A stretch of DNA of 64,000 bases, taken from positions 215,001 to 279,000 of the forward strand of contig NW_026111625.1 in assembly GCF_024679095.1 (NCBI RefSeq), written 5' to 3'. Positions within the stretch are counted from its first letter, which is position 1. Every line of letters begins with the position of its first letter. Of the stretch, positions 1 to 12,354 are shown in pieces. Source of the DNA: Eriocheir sinensis (Eukaryota; Arthropoda; Malacostraca; Decapoda; Varunidae). The notes beneath the pieces are model-generated. The model made no database searches. It saw nothing but the letters and a program-made list of their open reading frames with translations, and was not told the origin of the DNA. The position numbers and the translations under genes are program-made.

Positions 1-325
1 CTCACCCACGCCCTCTTCACGCCTCCCATGCCATCGCACGCCCCCTCCTGACCTTCCTCGACACCCGTGGCAGTAAGTGGAGAGAAAAAAGAAGAAAAAA
101 GAAAACAAAGAAAAGTCGTCTCATATACCGATAAAAACTAGTTTCCTCTTTTTCTTCTACGTTTTATTTTTCCTTCACTTTTTTGGGGGTCCGGGAAAGT
201 GAGATTGTGTGGCTACCTTGCTTTGATTTCACCTTTTTTGTGGTTTTGCTTTTCTCTTTTATATATTTCTCTGTCTGTCTGTCTGTCTGTCTTACTTCCT
301 CTCTACACTTGTCTAGCTTCTTGCC

Positions 326-1025
326 TTGAACTTTCGTAACCTTTCCTTCTTCGTCCATCTGTTTCTCTTTCGTCCCTCTTCCCCTTCTTCCTCTCCCTTT
401 TCCTCTCCTTCTCTCCTTTCTCCTCCCTTACTCTCCTTTACCTTTTCCGTTCATCTGTTTCTCTCTCGACCCTTTCCCCTTCTGCTTCTCCCTTTCCCTT
501 CCCTTTTTTTCTTCCTCTACCTTCTTCTAGCCTTCTCCTCTTCTTCCTTTCCCTTTTCCTCCCCTTCTCTCTTTCCTTCCTCTCCCTTCCCCTTCCTCTC
601 CTTTTCCTTCTGCGTTCATCTTTTTCTCTTTCAACCCTCTTCCTCTCCTTCTTCTTTTCCCTTTTCCTCCCCTTCTCTTCTTCCTTTCTTCTTCTACCCT
701 TCTCCTCTTCTTCCTTTCCCTTTTCCTCCCCTTCTCTCTTTCCTTCCTCTCCCTTCCCCTTCCTCTCCTTTTCCTTCTGCGTTCATCTTTTTCTCTTTCA
801 ACCCTCTTCCTTTCCTTCTTCTTTTCCCTTTTCCTCCCCTTCTCTTCTTCCTTTCTTCTTCTACCCTTCTCCTCTTCTTCCTTTCCCTTTTCCTCCCCTT
901 CTCTCTTTCCTTCCTCTCCCTTCCCCTTCCTCTCCTTTTCCTTCTGCGTTAATCTTTTTCTCTTTCAACGCTCTTCCTCTTCTTCTTTTCCCTTTTCCTC
1001 CCCTTCTCTTCTTCCTCTCCCTTCT
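326..1025. repeat. Polypyrimidine minisatellite, about 167-bp unit
   Basis: Almost pure C/T on the plus strand. The landmark ttctgcgtt recurs at 608, 775 and 942, a 167-bp period, with a more diverged copy starting near 445. The open frame across it is Ser/Pro/Phe/Leu low complexity and is not a gene. Confidence 0.85.
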
Positions 1026-1091
1026 CCTTACTTTCGTATATTTGCTCCAATACTTTTAATCACTTTTCTTTCGTTATTTTAAATTCTCTCC

Positions 1092-2410
1092 GTGTATCGT
1101 GTGCTCATGTATAGTTATCTTTTCCTCTTTCCTCCTGGTGCTCCTTTTTCGTCTGTTTATTCTTTTTGTTTTCTCTTCCTCTTCTTTATTATTGTAAACT
1201 ATTTAAATTCTTCTCCTAGCTGTATTAATTTTCTTCACTTCATATCACCTTTCTTTCATTATTGCTCTCTTTCTTCTTCTCCTCCTCCTTCTCTTCCTCT
1301 TCCGCCTCCTCCCCCTCATCATCACCAGTATGCTTTCTTTTTCAGTTATTGCTCTCTTCCTCCTCCTTCTCGTCCTTCTCTTCCTCTTTCACTTCTCATC
1401 CTAAACGTGCTTTCCTTTTCCGTCTCATGCCTCCTCCTCCTCCTCCTCCTATTCCTCCTCTTGCATATCCAGCACGTTTTCCTTCCTCCAGTATCAATTT
1501 TCTTCTCCTCGTTTCACCTTTCTCCCTTATCCCCCTCCTCCTCCTCCTCCTCCTCCTCTACCTCCTCAGTATTCTCTCTTTATCCGTTTCTTTCCTTTCC
1601 TCCTCCTCCTGCTCTTCCTCTGTAACAAATCCAGCACCATCACTACCACCTCCTCCTCGTCCTCCTCCTTCTCTAATTCTCCTGTATCACGTCCACCCAA
1701 CCAACACTTCTTTAATAATGCATAGAGGCCCCAAAGTTACTGTTCCGCTTCCTCGCAGTCACCTTCCACCTTTCTGTGACCCGTGCGCCGCCAGCAGGTC
1801 ACTAGAGAACCACAAACACGCCGACCAAGAGCAGAGTCCAAGGTGAGGTGATGTAAGAGAGGAGAGGAGTAGGTGGAGAGGTGTAGGTGGACAGTAGAGT
1901 AGAGTAGAGTAGAGTAGAGTAGAGGAAAGGAGAGGAGAGGAAAGTAAAGGAAGGGATAGGAATAGAAAAGAATGGAATGGAAAGGAGAGAAAGGGAAATG
2001 AAAGGAGAGGAAAAAAAACGAAAGGATAATAAATAGAGGAGAGAAGAGGAGAAGAGAGGAGAGGTGATGACGGGAGTAACACTTTAAAAAAGAATACTAT
2101 AAAAGAGAGATCCATGCGAGCCGTCTCCTCCTCCTCCTCCTCCTCCTCCTCCTCTTCCTCTTCCTCTTCATTCTCTTTCTCCTCCTCCTCCTCCTCTTCT
2201 TTCTCCTCTTTCTCCTCTCTAATTCTCATTCTTCCGCCTCGTCCTCTCCATCTCTCACTCTTCCTCCTCCTCCTCTTTCTCAACATCTCTCACTCTTTAT
2301 CCACATCCTCTCCACTACGCACTCTTCCTCCTCCTTTTCCTAACCCTCCAACTCTTCACCACCTCTCTCCACCTTCACATTCTCCTCCCCTACCTCTCTC
2401 TAGCCCCTAA
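1092..2410. repeat. Low-complexity (TCC)n / (TTC)n and AGTAG / GGA-rich block
   Basis: Plus-strand pyrimidine tracts at 1,262-1,660 and 2,120-2,410 flank a purine-rich stretch (1,850-2,075) that contains five AGTAG units near 1,896-1,922. The block switches from pyrimidine to purine and back. All open frames are Ser/Pro- or Glu-rich by composition; no gene is seen. Confidence 0.8.
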
Positions 2411-3898
2411 TCCTACACCTTAGCACGAGTTACCAGATCCTGTCCTTGCCTAACAGCCCTCAACAGCCCATCACTACCTTCCCCTCAACCACAGCTAGCA
2501 CCCAAGAGGCACTGTAGTCCCCCTCGTGCCACGCAAAAGGGTGCCACGCAAGGCCTCAATCTCGTCCTTCCTTCGTCAGCTCATGCATATGCTCTTAGTC
2601 AAGGATGCTGGTGTTGTTGTTTCAGGATTTGTAACAACGGGTCCTCCTGCTTATATTAACGTCGCTGCTTCTATTGGATTGGTACTAATGATTCTGGTGC
2701 TGCTGTTTTTGGTTCTCTATTGCGTTCTACCCTCCTCCTCCTCCTCCTTCTTCTACTATTTCTCCTCTTTTACCTCCTTCTCCTGTTCCTTCTTCTGTTT
2801 CTCCTCCGCCTCAGTAACAAAACAACAGTAACTCAACGAAAAATAAATCCTTGTGACTCAATGGAATTAGTATTATTATAAGTAGCAGGAGCAATAGTGA
2901 CAGAAACAACAACGATATGGTAAAAAAAATTAATAATGGCAAAAATAAATAATGAATAAATGGGACACACTCACAACAGCATAAACGGTCAAGCAAACAA
3001 ACAACAGCACTACGAATATTTCAATAAAACGAAATAATACTAAAAAAAAAGGGTTTCGCCATAACAACTGAGTAGGTAAAGGAAGCTGATACGCTCATAA
3101 AGGGAACAACAAAACGCTCGTAAACTTCAAGACATTCCAGAGTTTCCCAAGCATGTGCACATTACTCCTCCTTCCCCTTCCCCCCGCCTTCAGCCTTCCT
3201 CTCTCTGTATTGTCTTGCGTCTCGGCTCTTCGTCTTGTCATCGTCTTGTGTTTGCGTCCTTTGCTTTCGTCTGTGTATGTCTGTATGTGTGTGTATGTGT
3301 ATGTGTGTGTATGTGTGTGTGTGTGTGTTTCTCGTGTTCGACTTGTATCCGTCCTGTGCCTGCCTCATTTCATTGTCTTCGTCGTGTACATATATTAGCC
3401 TTCTGTCTTCTTACTTTGTCTTTTTTTCTATCTTCGGTTTGTTGTCAGGCGGCTTCGAGCACTGAGTCATGCATGCGCCACTCTCTTTCTCTGATTCAAG
3501 ACGCCCAACTGATTAATAAAGGAGACTATAGAACATACACCTAGTTTGCTGTTTCCCCTCCGTAATGAGAGATAAAAAGAGGGAACCTGGTGACTATGGG
3601 AGAGGAGAGAGCATGGGTGAGCAAGATCGGAACTCGTGTGGGTTGTCGTGGCAAGGGCAAGGTGAAGGCAGCGGGGGGTGTCGCAACAGCCTCGCCGCCA
3701 GGAGAATGCCGACCCTCTGAGGCATTTCCTGGGTCACTTCGGAGCTCAGGCCACGCCCACCAGTCCTTTCAGCTCGTATAGGAGAGGCAGGAGAGGTGGG
3801 GGATGGGATGGAGGTGGGGATAGCGTCCGCCTCCTGGCCCTCCTCCTCCTGCGCACCAGATTTCTCCTTCACGGGTTCAACAGAGAGTGTGACTGCTC
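2411..3898. other. Noncoding stretch without recognisable gene
   Basis: Mostly ordinary sequence with a short (TCC)n patch near 2,733 and an interrupted (GT)n tract at about 3,275-3,330. I see no conserved protein, splice-bounded exon or RNA gene. Confidence 0.6.
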
Positions 3899-4200
3899 GG
3901 TATTTTCAGGCGCTTTCGGCTCTTACATCTATTTCCAAAGGTCGAAAAGGAGATGAATCGGGTTTTAATGAGTGTTTTCTTTTAGTTAGGTGTTCTCAGA
4001 CGCTTTCGGCTCTCACATCATCTACTTTCAAAGGCCGAAGAGATCAGTCTGGTTCTAATGAGCGTTTTTTTGGGGTTCATGTTACAGAAGAAGGATCGAA
4101 CAACCAACAGGGTCATTAAACTACCCCTGGAAATGACTGACCCAAACTCTTATGAAAGTCTTGTTAAATATACGAGCTTGGACGCCGAAATGTTTAACTA
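3899..4200 (+). repeat. Dispersed repeat family R2, two head-to-tail copies
   Basis: A partial copy (3,899-3,985) is followed by a longer copy (3,986-4,200). Shared landmarks, in order, are a cgctttcggctct block, ccaaaggccgaa, a tctaatgagtgtttt block, cagaagaaggatc, a gtcattaaactacc block and a terminal gccgaaatgtttaac. The same order recurs at 27,694-28,235, at 52,231-52,430 (inverted) and, very degraded, at 38,400-38,580. No coding potential; class unknown. Confidence 0.75.
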
Positions 4201-4362
4201 AAAATATGACCCTATTACTGCTTGGGGTTTTGTTCAGTTCAGTTCAGTTGATGGGGGGATATATAGCCTTTTTTAACGGCACATCTGTCACTAGTATATT
4301 CTTTTCACTGTGGGTACTGCTTTTGTTTTTTGATTTCTCTTATTTTCTATCCAAGATTTCTT

Positions 4363-4625
4363 ACAACAGTTCTTTCTTATGCTCAGTGTTTTCTTTACTG
4401 AATAAAAACTTTCCCATGATATCATTTGGGTTATCCTATGCAGTCGCCGCTATCGCTGTTTACTACGTGCACACCGCAGTTCACTTATTCTCAATGTTTT
4501 ATTTACTGAATACGGACTTTCCTGTGATATCATTTGGGTTATTCTCATCTGGTTGCTGTAGTTCTATGCAGTCGCCGGTACGCTGTATATGTGTACACGG
4601 CAGTTCATTTTACCCTCAACTTCAT
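4363..4625. repeat. Imperfect tandem duplication, about 108-126 bp
   Basis: The block from acagttctttcttat to the gtgcacac region (about 4,366-4,473) is repeated at about 4,474-4,600 and starts again at 4,601. Both main copies contain an actgaata and a gatatcatttgggtta landmark. The 190-residue open frame spanning it starts inside repeat R2 and is not a gene. Confidence 0.65.
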
Positions 4626-4975
4626 CGCTCATTACCCGCCCTACGCCCGAGGAATATTGAGTGCGAGGCGGCTGCGAGGACCAACACGCCGCAAAGAAGC
4701 TCGTGTAAAACCAGGACCAATTAGGTTTACGATAGTACCTCATGCAAACACCTCTTGAATATGCATCGTCCCCAACCCACCCTCCTAACCCAACCTTCGC
4801 CTCGGCCAGCCTGCAAGTAAACACAACAACAGCAGCAAGGGCGCAGGACAAGTCGATTCGGTATAAGCGCCTCGTACAAGTGTCCTCCCTTTGTTGCTTG
4901 TCGGGTTGGGTGAGTGAACGACTTCGTGGTGGCGCTGCTGGCATGGCGTGGTGACAGATGACAACGGGGGGATTA

Positions 4976-5260
4976 TAAGGGGTACTAGAGAGCTGACAAT
5001 GAGTACTAGCGTTTACATCGGAGCACTAGAGAGCTGACAACAGAGATTCTTGACGTGAGGGCATCATAAGGGGTACTAGAGAGCTTACAATAGAGTACCA
5101 GAGAGCTGAAAATGAAGTCCTAGAGAGCTTACAACAGAGATCCTGGACGTGGGGGCATTTTAATGGGTACTAGTGAGCTTACAATAGAGTACCAGAAAGC
5201 TGAAAATGAAGTACTAGAGGACTTACGTGGGAGTATTATCAGTTGTACCAGAAAAAAGAT
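4976..5260. repeat. Degenerate tandem repeat built on ggtactagagagct
   Basis: The motif ggtactagagagctgacaa or close variants (gagtaccagagagctg, gtcctagagagctt) recurs about eight times at irregular 20-60 bp spacing. A longer period is suggested by two copies of a block with gatt/gatc-ttgacgt and ggggcat landmarks (about 5,044-5,075 and 5,139-5,160). Confidence 0.65.
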
Positions 5261-5307
5261 TAATCCTTGTAGTAGCAAAAAGTAAAGTCAGGGGTATATG
5301 TTAAGCT

Positions 5308-5345
5308 GCGCGTGGCCTTGGTGCTCATCTCCGTCAAGGCAACCG
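5308..5345 (-). repeat. Dispersed motif R3 (gagatgagcacc core), inverted copy
   Basis: On the minus strand this reads gccttgacggagatgagcac followed by a ggccacgcgcagctt block. The same core occurs on the plus strand at 19,252-19,310 and 22,165-22,215. The nature of the parent element is unknown. Confidence 0.6.
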
Positions 5346-7079
5346 AATCCGTGTAAGCAGTTCTTGCAAGGGACGTAGGACGAAGGTAATAAGGTAGCAA
5401 CTGTATCTCTTTAAACAGGTGTAGTGGGGCGCTGGGCTGCCTGGACCGGACTTTAAAACGTGCTGAGGTCTGGAAAAGGTTAAAGTTACGGCCTAGACTA
5501 GAGCATCTACCAGATTTATGTCTTCGTGTTAGGGATTAATGAAAGTAAGGTGTGTTTAGGGGTAGAGATATGGATGATAGTGATTATTGGAGCGTTTGTC
5601 TAGAGAAATGGAAAGAGCGCGTGTCTAACGGGGAAAGGAAAGGGAGAAAAGAGGAAATGTCAATGAAGGAAAGCGAGGGAGGGAGGGAAGGAAGGCAGGA
5701 GTGGAGGCAGCAGAGTGAGGTATACTTGTAGGAACGTGATCGATCCTCCCTTAATGCCTAGTCATCGAACACGGACTATTAATGAAGAATGACTAACAAA
5801 TTACTATACCTGCCCAAAGAGTATAAATGGCTCGCCTTCGACTATCTTTATTTACTAACACGAACCAAAGAAATTTCAAACAGAATATATAAAGCCACCT
5901 CAAAGAATAATAGTAAATAGCTGTGGTGGGGCGACCTTGGCTGCCGATGAAACAAAGCCGCGATAAGGACAGCAGAGGAGTGAGGTGTGAGATACGCTGA
6001 GTGTTCTTGTATATTTAATGGATTCCTGGATTTGACCTTGAGCTGGCAAGGCTGGGAATAAGGCAGGGTCTCTTGGGAGCTATGAATAATTCTGCTCTGT
6101 TGCGCCGTGCGGGTAGTGACTGGAGGGAGAGGGGGCTGGGTATCGAGGGGGGGGCTGGGTATGGGAGGGGAGGCTGGCGACCGGTTGAGCGGGGCCCCAC
6201 ACGCTGCCAGGCCGGCCCAGCACAGGGCGCACCGCCGCGGGGCCTTGCAGCATTTACATAATTTCTGGTGGCCGAGCGTCGAGTGGGTGCGAGAGGAGCC
6301 ATTCTGGTGAATCTGGGACTACGCCGCGCTGCACCTCTCACTAAAATAATCCTAAACCCGTTCACCTTCAAGCGTCGTGGTCACAACATTGGTAAACATT
6401 GCCCAAAGAGGAGACGTGAATGAATGATATGAAAGTTGAGGAGTTAATTTTCACACCGTCGGACATGCATCACTCGAGCAGCCCAGACTCCCGGCTCTCA
6501 ACCTTCATTCATGTTGCGGCGGCCTCCGTTTAGGTTTTTCTGTCCCTCCACACCAGCAACAATTACTCCCTCGCTCTTGTCTCACGGCCACGGAGCCTCG
6601 CCCACGCAGGTTCCTCATTCCAGAACGAGGGGCTCGGTGCCTCCAGGTGGAGCATTTTATGGGCATAAGTCAGAAGACACGCTCCGAGAATTTCCTGCCC
6701 GGCGCTGCGGGTCCGGGAGGAAGGCGGCGCCCCGAACATGCTCGTCGAGGAGTTACGCCGATGACACGAGGCATCTGTTCCTGCCATGCCGGCCTGCGAC
6801 CTGACACATGGGTCCATATTTTATTGCTGCCGCGGCATGCATCGATCATTCCGCTGTGATAAAACAAACAAACAAGCGCGCGCGCACACACACACACACA
6901 CACAGCTCCAGTTGGCAGTGGTTGATCACTCAGCTTGTCACCAAGGCAGGCTGGGGCTCACGCCTTGCTCAGATTTTTTTTTACGCTGTCAAGAATCGAT
7001 TATTTCCATAGATCGGCTAATGAGACCCAAAGCTTTTTCCGATCACGAGTCCACTACGTGATCGATGTGAGTGAATCTT

Positions 7080-7132
<53 letters not shown>

Positions 7133-8380
7133 GGCAGAAAACAAGGTTCGACCTTGAAATTTATTACTGATTAAATGCACCAATGCACCGATTATCTTGT
7201 TTTGGAGTCGCGAATGTTGCCTCCGAAAACCCGTTTACATGAACACCGAAAACACAGCATATTAGCGGCTTCCCGAGTGTCCGCTTCATGTACCACTTTC
7301 CCCAGAAGCACAAGAATCGCACTTACTTCAAAGCACAGATGCCACACGATGGGTGAAGGGCCGCATCACGACAAACTGCGATGACTGACAAACAATGATT
7401 GGCCGCCGCTGCTGTTCCTGTCACTTCACTAATCCTCTTGACAGCCAGCCCGAGTCCAGGCTGTCGTCCTACAGGTTAAAGGCCGCCCTCACCAGCTGCC
7501 GGGGCACTCATTCCCTCGGTTCACGGCACAACGTCGGTAATCAAGGAATAATGCACCAAAAACAGCAGTGCTCGCGGCGACACTCAGGCCATCCATGTTC
7601 GGCTCGCACCGCGCATGCGCACCTCGGGGCTCCGCCAGTGTTACCAGGAAAGAGACCCACTGTTATCATCAGTAGTATACAAAGTATTTCTTATGAATAT
7701 CTAATAATAACATTCAAGACTACTGCCGAGAATACCCTGAAAGACAGGAACTTGATATATTTGATTTCAACCCAAATATACTTAGTTTTGCCTCGGATCG
7801 AATCAGTCTCATGAGCTGCTTCGCTTCGAATATCTAACTCGGACTCAAATATTTTAAAATTAGAGGGCCTTGTGAAGGTATTCCGTGTTCTTTGTCTGAT
7901 AATGACACTGAGAGAGTGGGAAAGGAAGGGACGAGGAGCGGGAGGGAGGGAGGACTGAAGGGAAGGAATGGCGGGCGGGCGGGAGGAAAGGAGGAGACGA
8001 GGAGGAGGGTTCATCGAGTGCCAGATGACGCGGTTCGGACGCCACAACAAAGGAAGTCCCCGGCCGGGCGGCTTCACCTCGGGGAACAGATCCAATTATT
8101 GCCTCCCTTTATCTCATTTCTCCCTTGACGTTACCAAGCGAGAACAGGACGGTGCGGCACGCTATACACAGGGACAATTTACCTTATGCTATTCGTCTTC
8201 CTTAATGTTATCCCGTCATGTAACGTTACTCTAATGCTGCATAATTTTGTAGCTAATTATGGACTTAAGTGTCCGCTTATTCTACGTACATTTTCATTTC
8301 TCCAACAGTTACCTGCTCTCTGTGAAACAACTGCTGGTGTTCCTAACGGGCCGACCAGACAGACCTTGTTCCCGCACTAA
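5346..8380. other. Noncoding stretch with (CA)n tracts; no gene seen
   Basis: Contains a GC-rich patch at 6,100-6,300, a short (CA)n tract at about 6,883-6,904 and a pure (CA)n tract at 7,081-7,131. Open frames are short and overlap on both strands without conserved motifs. No exon with good splice signals was recognised. Confidence 0.55.
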
Positions 8381-8381
8381 C

Positions 8382-8770
8382 ACTTCCTCGTGCTGGCTAT
8401 ACTGTGCTTTGAAATGTTTCGCATACACAGGGTTGTGGTCAGTGTGGTAGTTTTTCCCTTGTCATTAGAAAGAGGAGGAGGAGGAGCTTGTTCCAGCACC
8501 AACACTACTTCATGCAGGCTATACTGTACTTTCAGAGGGTCCGAATATATAAGGTTGTGGTCAGAATGCTAGTTTTCCTTCTTGTAATCCGTCGCAATTA
8601 GAAGAATGAGGAGGAGGAGCTTATTGCCGCACAGACACTTCCTCATGTATGGGTTATATTGTGTTTTAAGAGAGTCCGCATTTACAGGGTTGTAGTCAGA
8701 GCCAGAGAGGTAGTTTTCCCCACTGTAATCCTTGGCAATTAGAAGTAGTAATAGCAGTAGAAGTAGGAGG
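8382..8770. repeat. Imperfect tandem repeat, three copies of about 120-135 bp
   Basis: Each copy carries a tcctcrtg...ggctatactgtgct block, a gggttgtggtcag landmark (8,430, 8,551, 8,686), a tagttttcc block and a gaggaggaggagctt tail. The copies are diverged, so the array is old. Confidence 0.7.
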
Positions 8771-11270
8771 AGGAGGGGGAGCTGGCATCGAGTAGCGGCT
8801 GGCCATGTGGTGTCTGGTGTGAGGTTCAAGCCTGTGTCATGCCTGGTCTGGCAGAGTCACGGGTCGAGGAAGGGAGGCAAGGCGCTAACTCCCGCTCTGG
8901 ATGCCCCGGAGTGAAGGGAGAGATGATCGATGAGTCGCGGCCGGGAGAGCGACGGGAGTATTATTACCTGACGTTATGGGAGCGGCGTCCTCTAGTATCC
9001 CACACCTCCCGCCTCACTCATGTCCTCCTCTGCTGTCACTCGGCTGCTACAACGGAAGCTCCACTGCGCTCGGGGGTCTCTCAGAGCTTATATCAGGCTT
9101 CTAGTGTGGACCGAAGACTAAAGCACGTATTTCTAAACGTATCGGCGCCTGTGTGAAAAGCCTCTAGTAGAAGCAAGTTGCTGGGATTTCAATGGACTGT
9201 TTTGTGATCCTAGTGAAAGTTTTACCGGACTTCTGCATCATAAGCGGAAAAGTCACCGGTCAAAACTAGGCTAGTCTACTCTGAGGCCTTGGAAAATAGC
9301 CGCAATAGGATCCCGATACGTTTAGTAAGAATATGGCCCTGAGATCACCTGCTGACAGCCAGTTGAGTAGCGGGGGATGAGCGTCGGCTGGTCGGCTCCG
9401 AGGGCTGTGTCGCCGGGTGATGGCCGGGTATTGTGGCGTAGTACCCAAGGGCGACACTTCATGATTAGGCCCAAGATTTGTCCAGTCACTATTGTTCTCT
9501 CTCTCTCTCTCTCTCTCTCTCATCGAAACCTTTTCCAACACTGTAGTTTTCGATCTCATTTTCTTTAACTACTCAACCAATATTTTTTTTTTTTACAAAC
9601 CAGTGATTAACTATTCAACAAGGTGGGATTTCTAATACGTACAGCCTCTATTCCCCCTCTCTATTCACCGATATCACTCTATTTGTTTCTATTTTTATCT
9701 AGACTACACATGATTGCCAGACCCACCACCAAGGCCCAGTACTTGCGGTTTCGTCATAACACGGCCAATCGTCAGACGACGCGATGGTTCATAGATTTAA
9801 AACAAGATACGAACTCTCGTGGTCGGTACACATGTTGCAGGGAGTCCTTGGCCCGCCACAGGAAGTCGGTAAACCACACCGTGATCATCATTGTGTTCAT
9901 CTCGATTATAGGAAGGAATTTTAATGAGATAACGATCGCTAAGTGGGTTATTTAAGAGGGTTATTTAAGTGGGTTATTGTACCGTAGCAACTAATAAAAC
10001 ACTCGTAATAACAACATTAACATAAGCAAAACCAGTAACACCAGTAGCAGCAATACCATAAAAAACAACGTCATTTAGTGTTTCCCAGCAATACCTACCC
10101 CTCCGATTGTCTTTCAGATGTGGCACTGAAGCTCCCTTTGGTAATTTTAACGCTGCGGTAGAAAGCAAGCCTCCGGGGACGAACCACAACTATCTTAAAA
10201 TGTCATGTGGTGGCGATGTTGATAGCTCGGTGGGCGGCGGCGTGGGAATATAAACAACGGGAACGGAAGCTCAAGGTTAGAACATAGGAGGGAAATATAC
10301 TGATAGTTTGAGAATATGAAAAAAAAAAAAAAAATCGAAATCCATGAAACAACTCCCACTCCTCCCGAAGAAAGAAAGGCGTTTTAGTACCTCGAGTCAT
10401 GGGAGTCATTAGCGTGAAAGGCGAGGAAGAGTGTGATCTGGTGCCACTGTGAGTGTGTGGCGTAGGGCTGCGTGTGCGTGTGGGCGGGAGGCCGGGCAAC
10501 ATCCCTGCTCCCGTCCACCTAGCCACGAGGGAGGGAGAGCTTCCAAACATGGGCACAGTAGTCAGGGGTCTCTGCGGTGGGGACGAGCTACCCTACACAC
10601 ACAAGGTCCCTACACGGCCGTGGGTGTGCTCGGCCGTCATGTCGCCCCCGCCGCCTCGCCCAAGACCTCGCCGCCCACCACCAGCCAGCCCAACAGCTCC
10701 TGGTTCTTGCCGCTCTGGAACGGTGCTGCCTCTTTCCTGAAGGTGTTCCTGCTTTTTGTCATTCTTGTGCCGGGGAGTGAAGGGCTGGTACGCCTCTTGT
10801 ATGCATAATGTGGGCGTTCGGCGGTCGTGGCTTTCCAAACTTGGCCACATCGACAAGATAATGCGACGTGATATAGACTCGTGTGAGACAAACAGGGATT
10901 TCAAGAGGATGCAAAATCATAAGCAGCTCTTCAACTGTAAATAATTATATTCTGTGTAATAAAAATGGTAAAAAGTAAGACTAGAACCAACAGCGGAACA
11001 AGAAAGGGGAAAGTGTCTTGAAGAAAATACATGATATATACGTGTCACTCTTGAAGGCGAGAGTGTACAGCCTCCCAGAACTCTCGTTGACACTTAATTA
11101 GCTTCAGTAGGAAACACGCAGGTAAAAAAAATACTCTAACATTATCTTCTTCAGTATGAAAAACTTATGTATGTACAAAAGTGATCTAACAATATTCTAT
11201 AATCTCCTATTTAAGTGTGCTATGATAACTAGCTACTTAACATAAATTATCAAGACATAGTATTAGTAGA
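8771..11270. other. Noncoding stretch; no confident gene
   Basis: Holds (TC)n at 9,497-9,522, poly-T near 9,582, poly-A at 10,320-10,334 and a GC-rich block at 10,450-10,800 with a possible short coding piece described in the findings. Nothing else is recognisable. Confidence 0.5.
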
Positions 11271-11278
11271 AATAGTGT

Positions 11279-11361
11279 TAGTTGTAGTAGTAGTAGTAGT
11301 TGTAGTAGTAGTAATAGTAGTAGTAGTAGTAGTAGTAGCAGTGGTAGGAGGAGGAGGAGGA
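11279..11361. repeat. (TAG)n microsatellite running into (GGA)n
   Basis: About 18 TAG or TTG triplets are followed by a gtaggaggaggagg run. It is interrupted in several places. Confidence 0.9.
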
Positions 11362-11511
11362 GTGGGAGGAGAAGGAAAAATAAGAGAAATATGAATCATT
11401 TACAGATTTTTTGGTTACACATCATATTATACAACTGTCAAGACCGACCATGCAGTGAGGAAAGTGTACAGAAGGGAAAGGAAGCACACAGAACTGACCT
11501 TAATTTGCACA

Positions 11512-11527
11512 CACGCACACGCACACG

Positions 11528-11573
<46 letters not shown>

Positions 11574-11630
11574 CACACGCACACACACACGCACACACAC
11601 ACGCACACACACACACACACACACACAAAC
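11512..11630. repeat. Interrupted (CA)n microsatellite
   Basis: A CA dinucleotide tract with regularly placed CG interruptions (cacacgcacacg), giving alternating CA/CG purine-pyrimidine DNA of Z-forming type. Both strands are open in most frames purely because of the repeat. Confidence 0.95.
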
Positions 11631-12126
11631 ACTATACAGGTAAGATCCAACGCTCGAGAACACCTGTGGATCCTCTCGATGGATGGCAGGTGCGTGGTTT
11701 GGTCACGGTCGCCGCAGCCCCCTCACTCAAGGACGCCGCCAGCAGCCGCCCCTTGCACGGCCGCCCTTTGGTAAAGCTTCAAACAACACCCCGACGCACG
11801 CAAGAGCTCTCCTCCGCTAACTTGTCTGTGTGAACTTCGCTTCTCATAGTTAAGGCACATCACTCGAAGGCACTTTCTTGGGTCAATAGCTAGTCTTACT
11901 TCCGCTATCACCGTCACTTTTTCTTTTTCGATGCAGCACTCAGAACATCAGTGTTATTGTCACTATCATAACCGTGAGAAAAGTGAAGTTTGAGTGGCAT
12001 TCCAGAGTCAAATATATCCGCCTGAGTGACATTGCCCGTCCTCGTTCTTCCAGTTTCCATCGCCTCACCCTGCTCGTTGTGTCACCTGCGTCCTCCTGCT
12101 CCGCCTCGACTCTCGTTTTCTTTCAG

Positions 12127-12190
12127 TCTTCATCCCGGTGATTATCTCTAGCAGGGCCAGCAGGAGGGAGGCGGCGCTCTCAGTGTGCAG
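12127..12190 (+). CDS. Possible isolated internal exon, unidentified
   Basis: A 64-bp segment on the plus strand is framed by a strong acceptor (tctcgttttctttcag) and a good donor (gtgcag then gtgagg). One phase is open and reads FIPVIISSRASRREAALSVC. The opposite strand is also open here (HTESAASLLLALLEIITG), so strand is uncertain. I recognise no family, and no partner exon is visible within reach. It lies beyond the last identified PDZ-gene exon. This may be chance. Confidence 0.18.
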
Positions 12191-12354
12191 GTGAGGGCAG
12201 AGGCTCGGCATGGGGTGTGGTGATGGAGACACTCTACTCCATCTTATCCAACTCATCACAGGATTTGGATTTGGAAGATCTGAAATGTAGATAAATAGCA
12301 CGTTAGAGGAGGTACTATAAAAAAAGGCTGAACCTGTCCTGTGGCTGTCTGTAA

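Noticed and set aside
326..952. 208-residue Ser/Pro/Phe/Leu open frame
   Set aside because: Lies in a polypyrimidine minisatellite; the pyrimidine strand contains almost no stop codons.
4152..4724. 190-residue hydrophobic frame that looks like a multi-span membrane protein
   Set aside because: It begins inside the dispersed repeat R2 and crosses a tandem duplication in AT-rich DNA; hydrophobicity follows T-rich codons.
8781..8860. tRNA-like or SINE-like B-box (gaggttcaagcctg)
   Set aside because: No matching A-box, no cloverleaf arms, and no second copy in the window.
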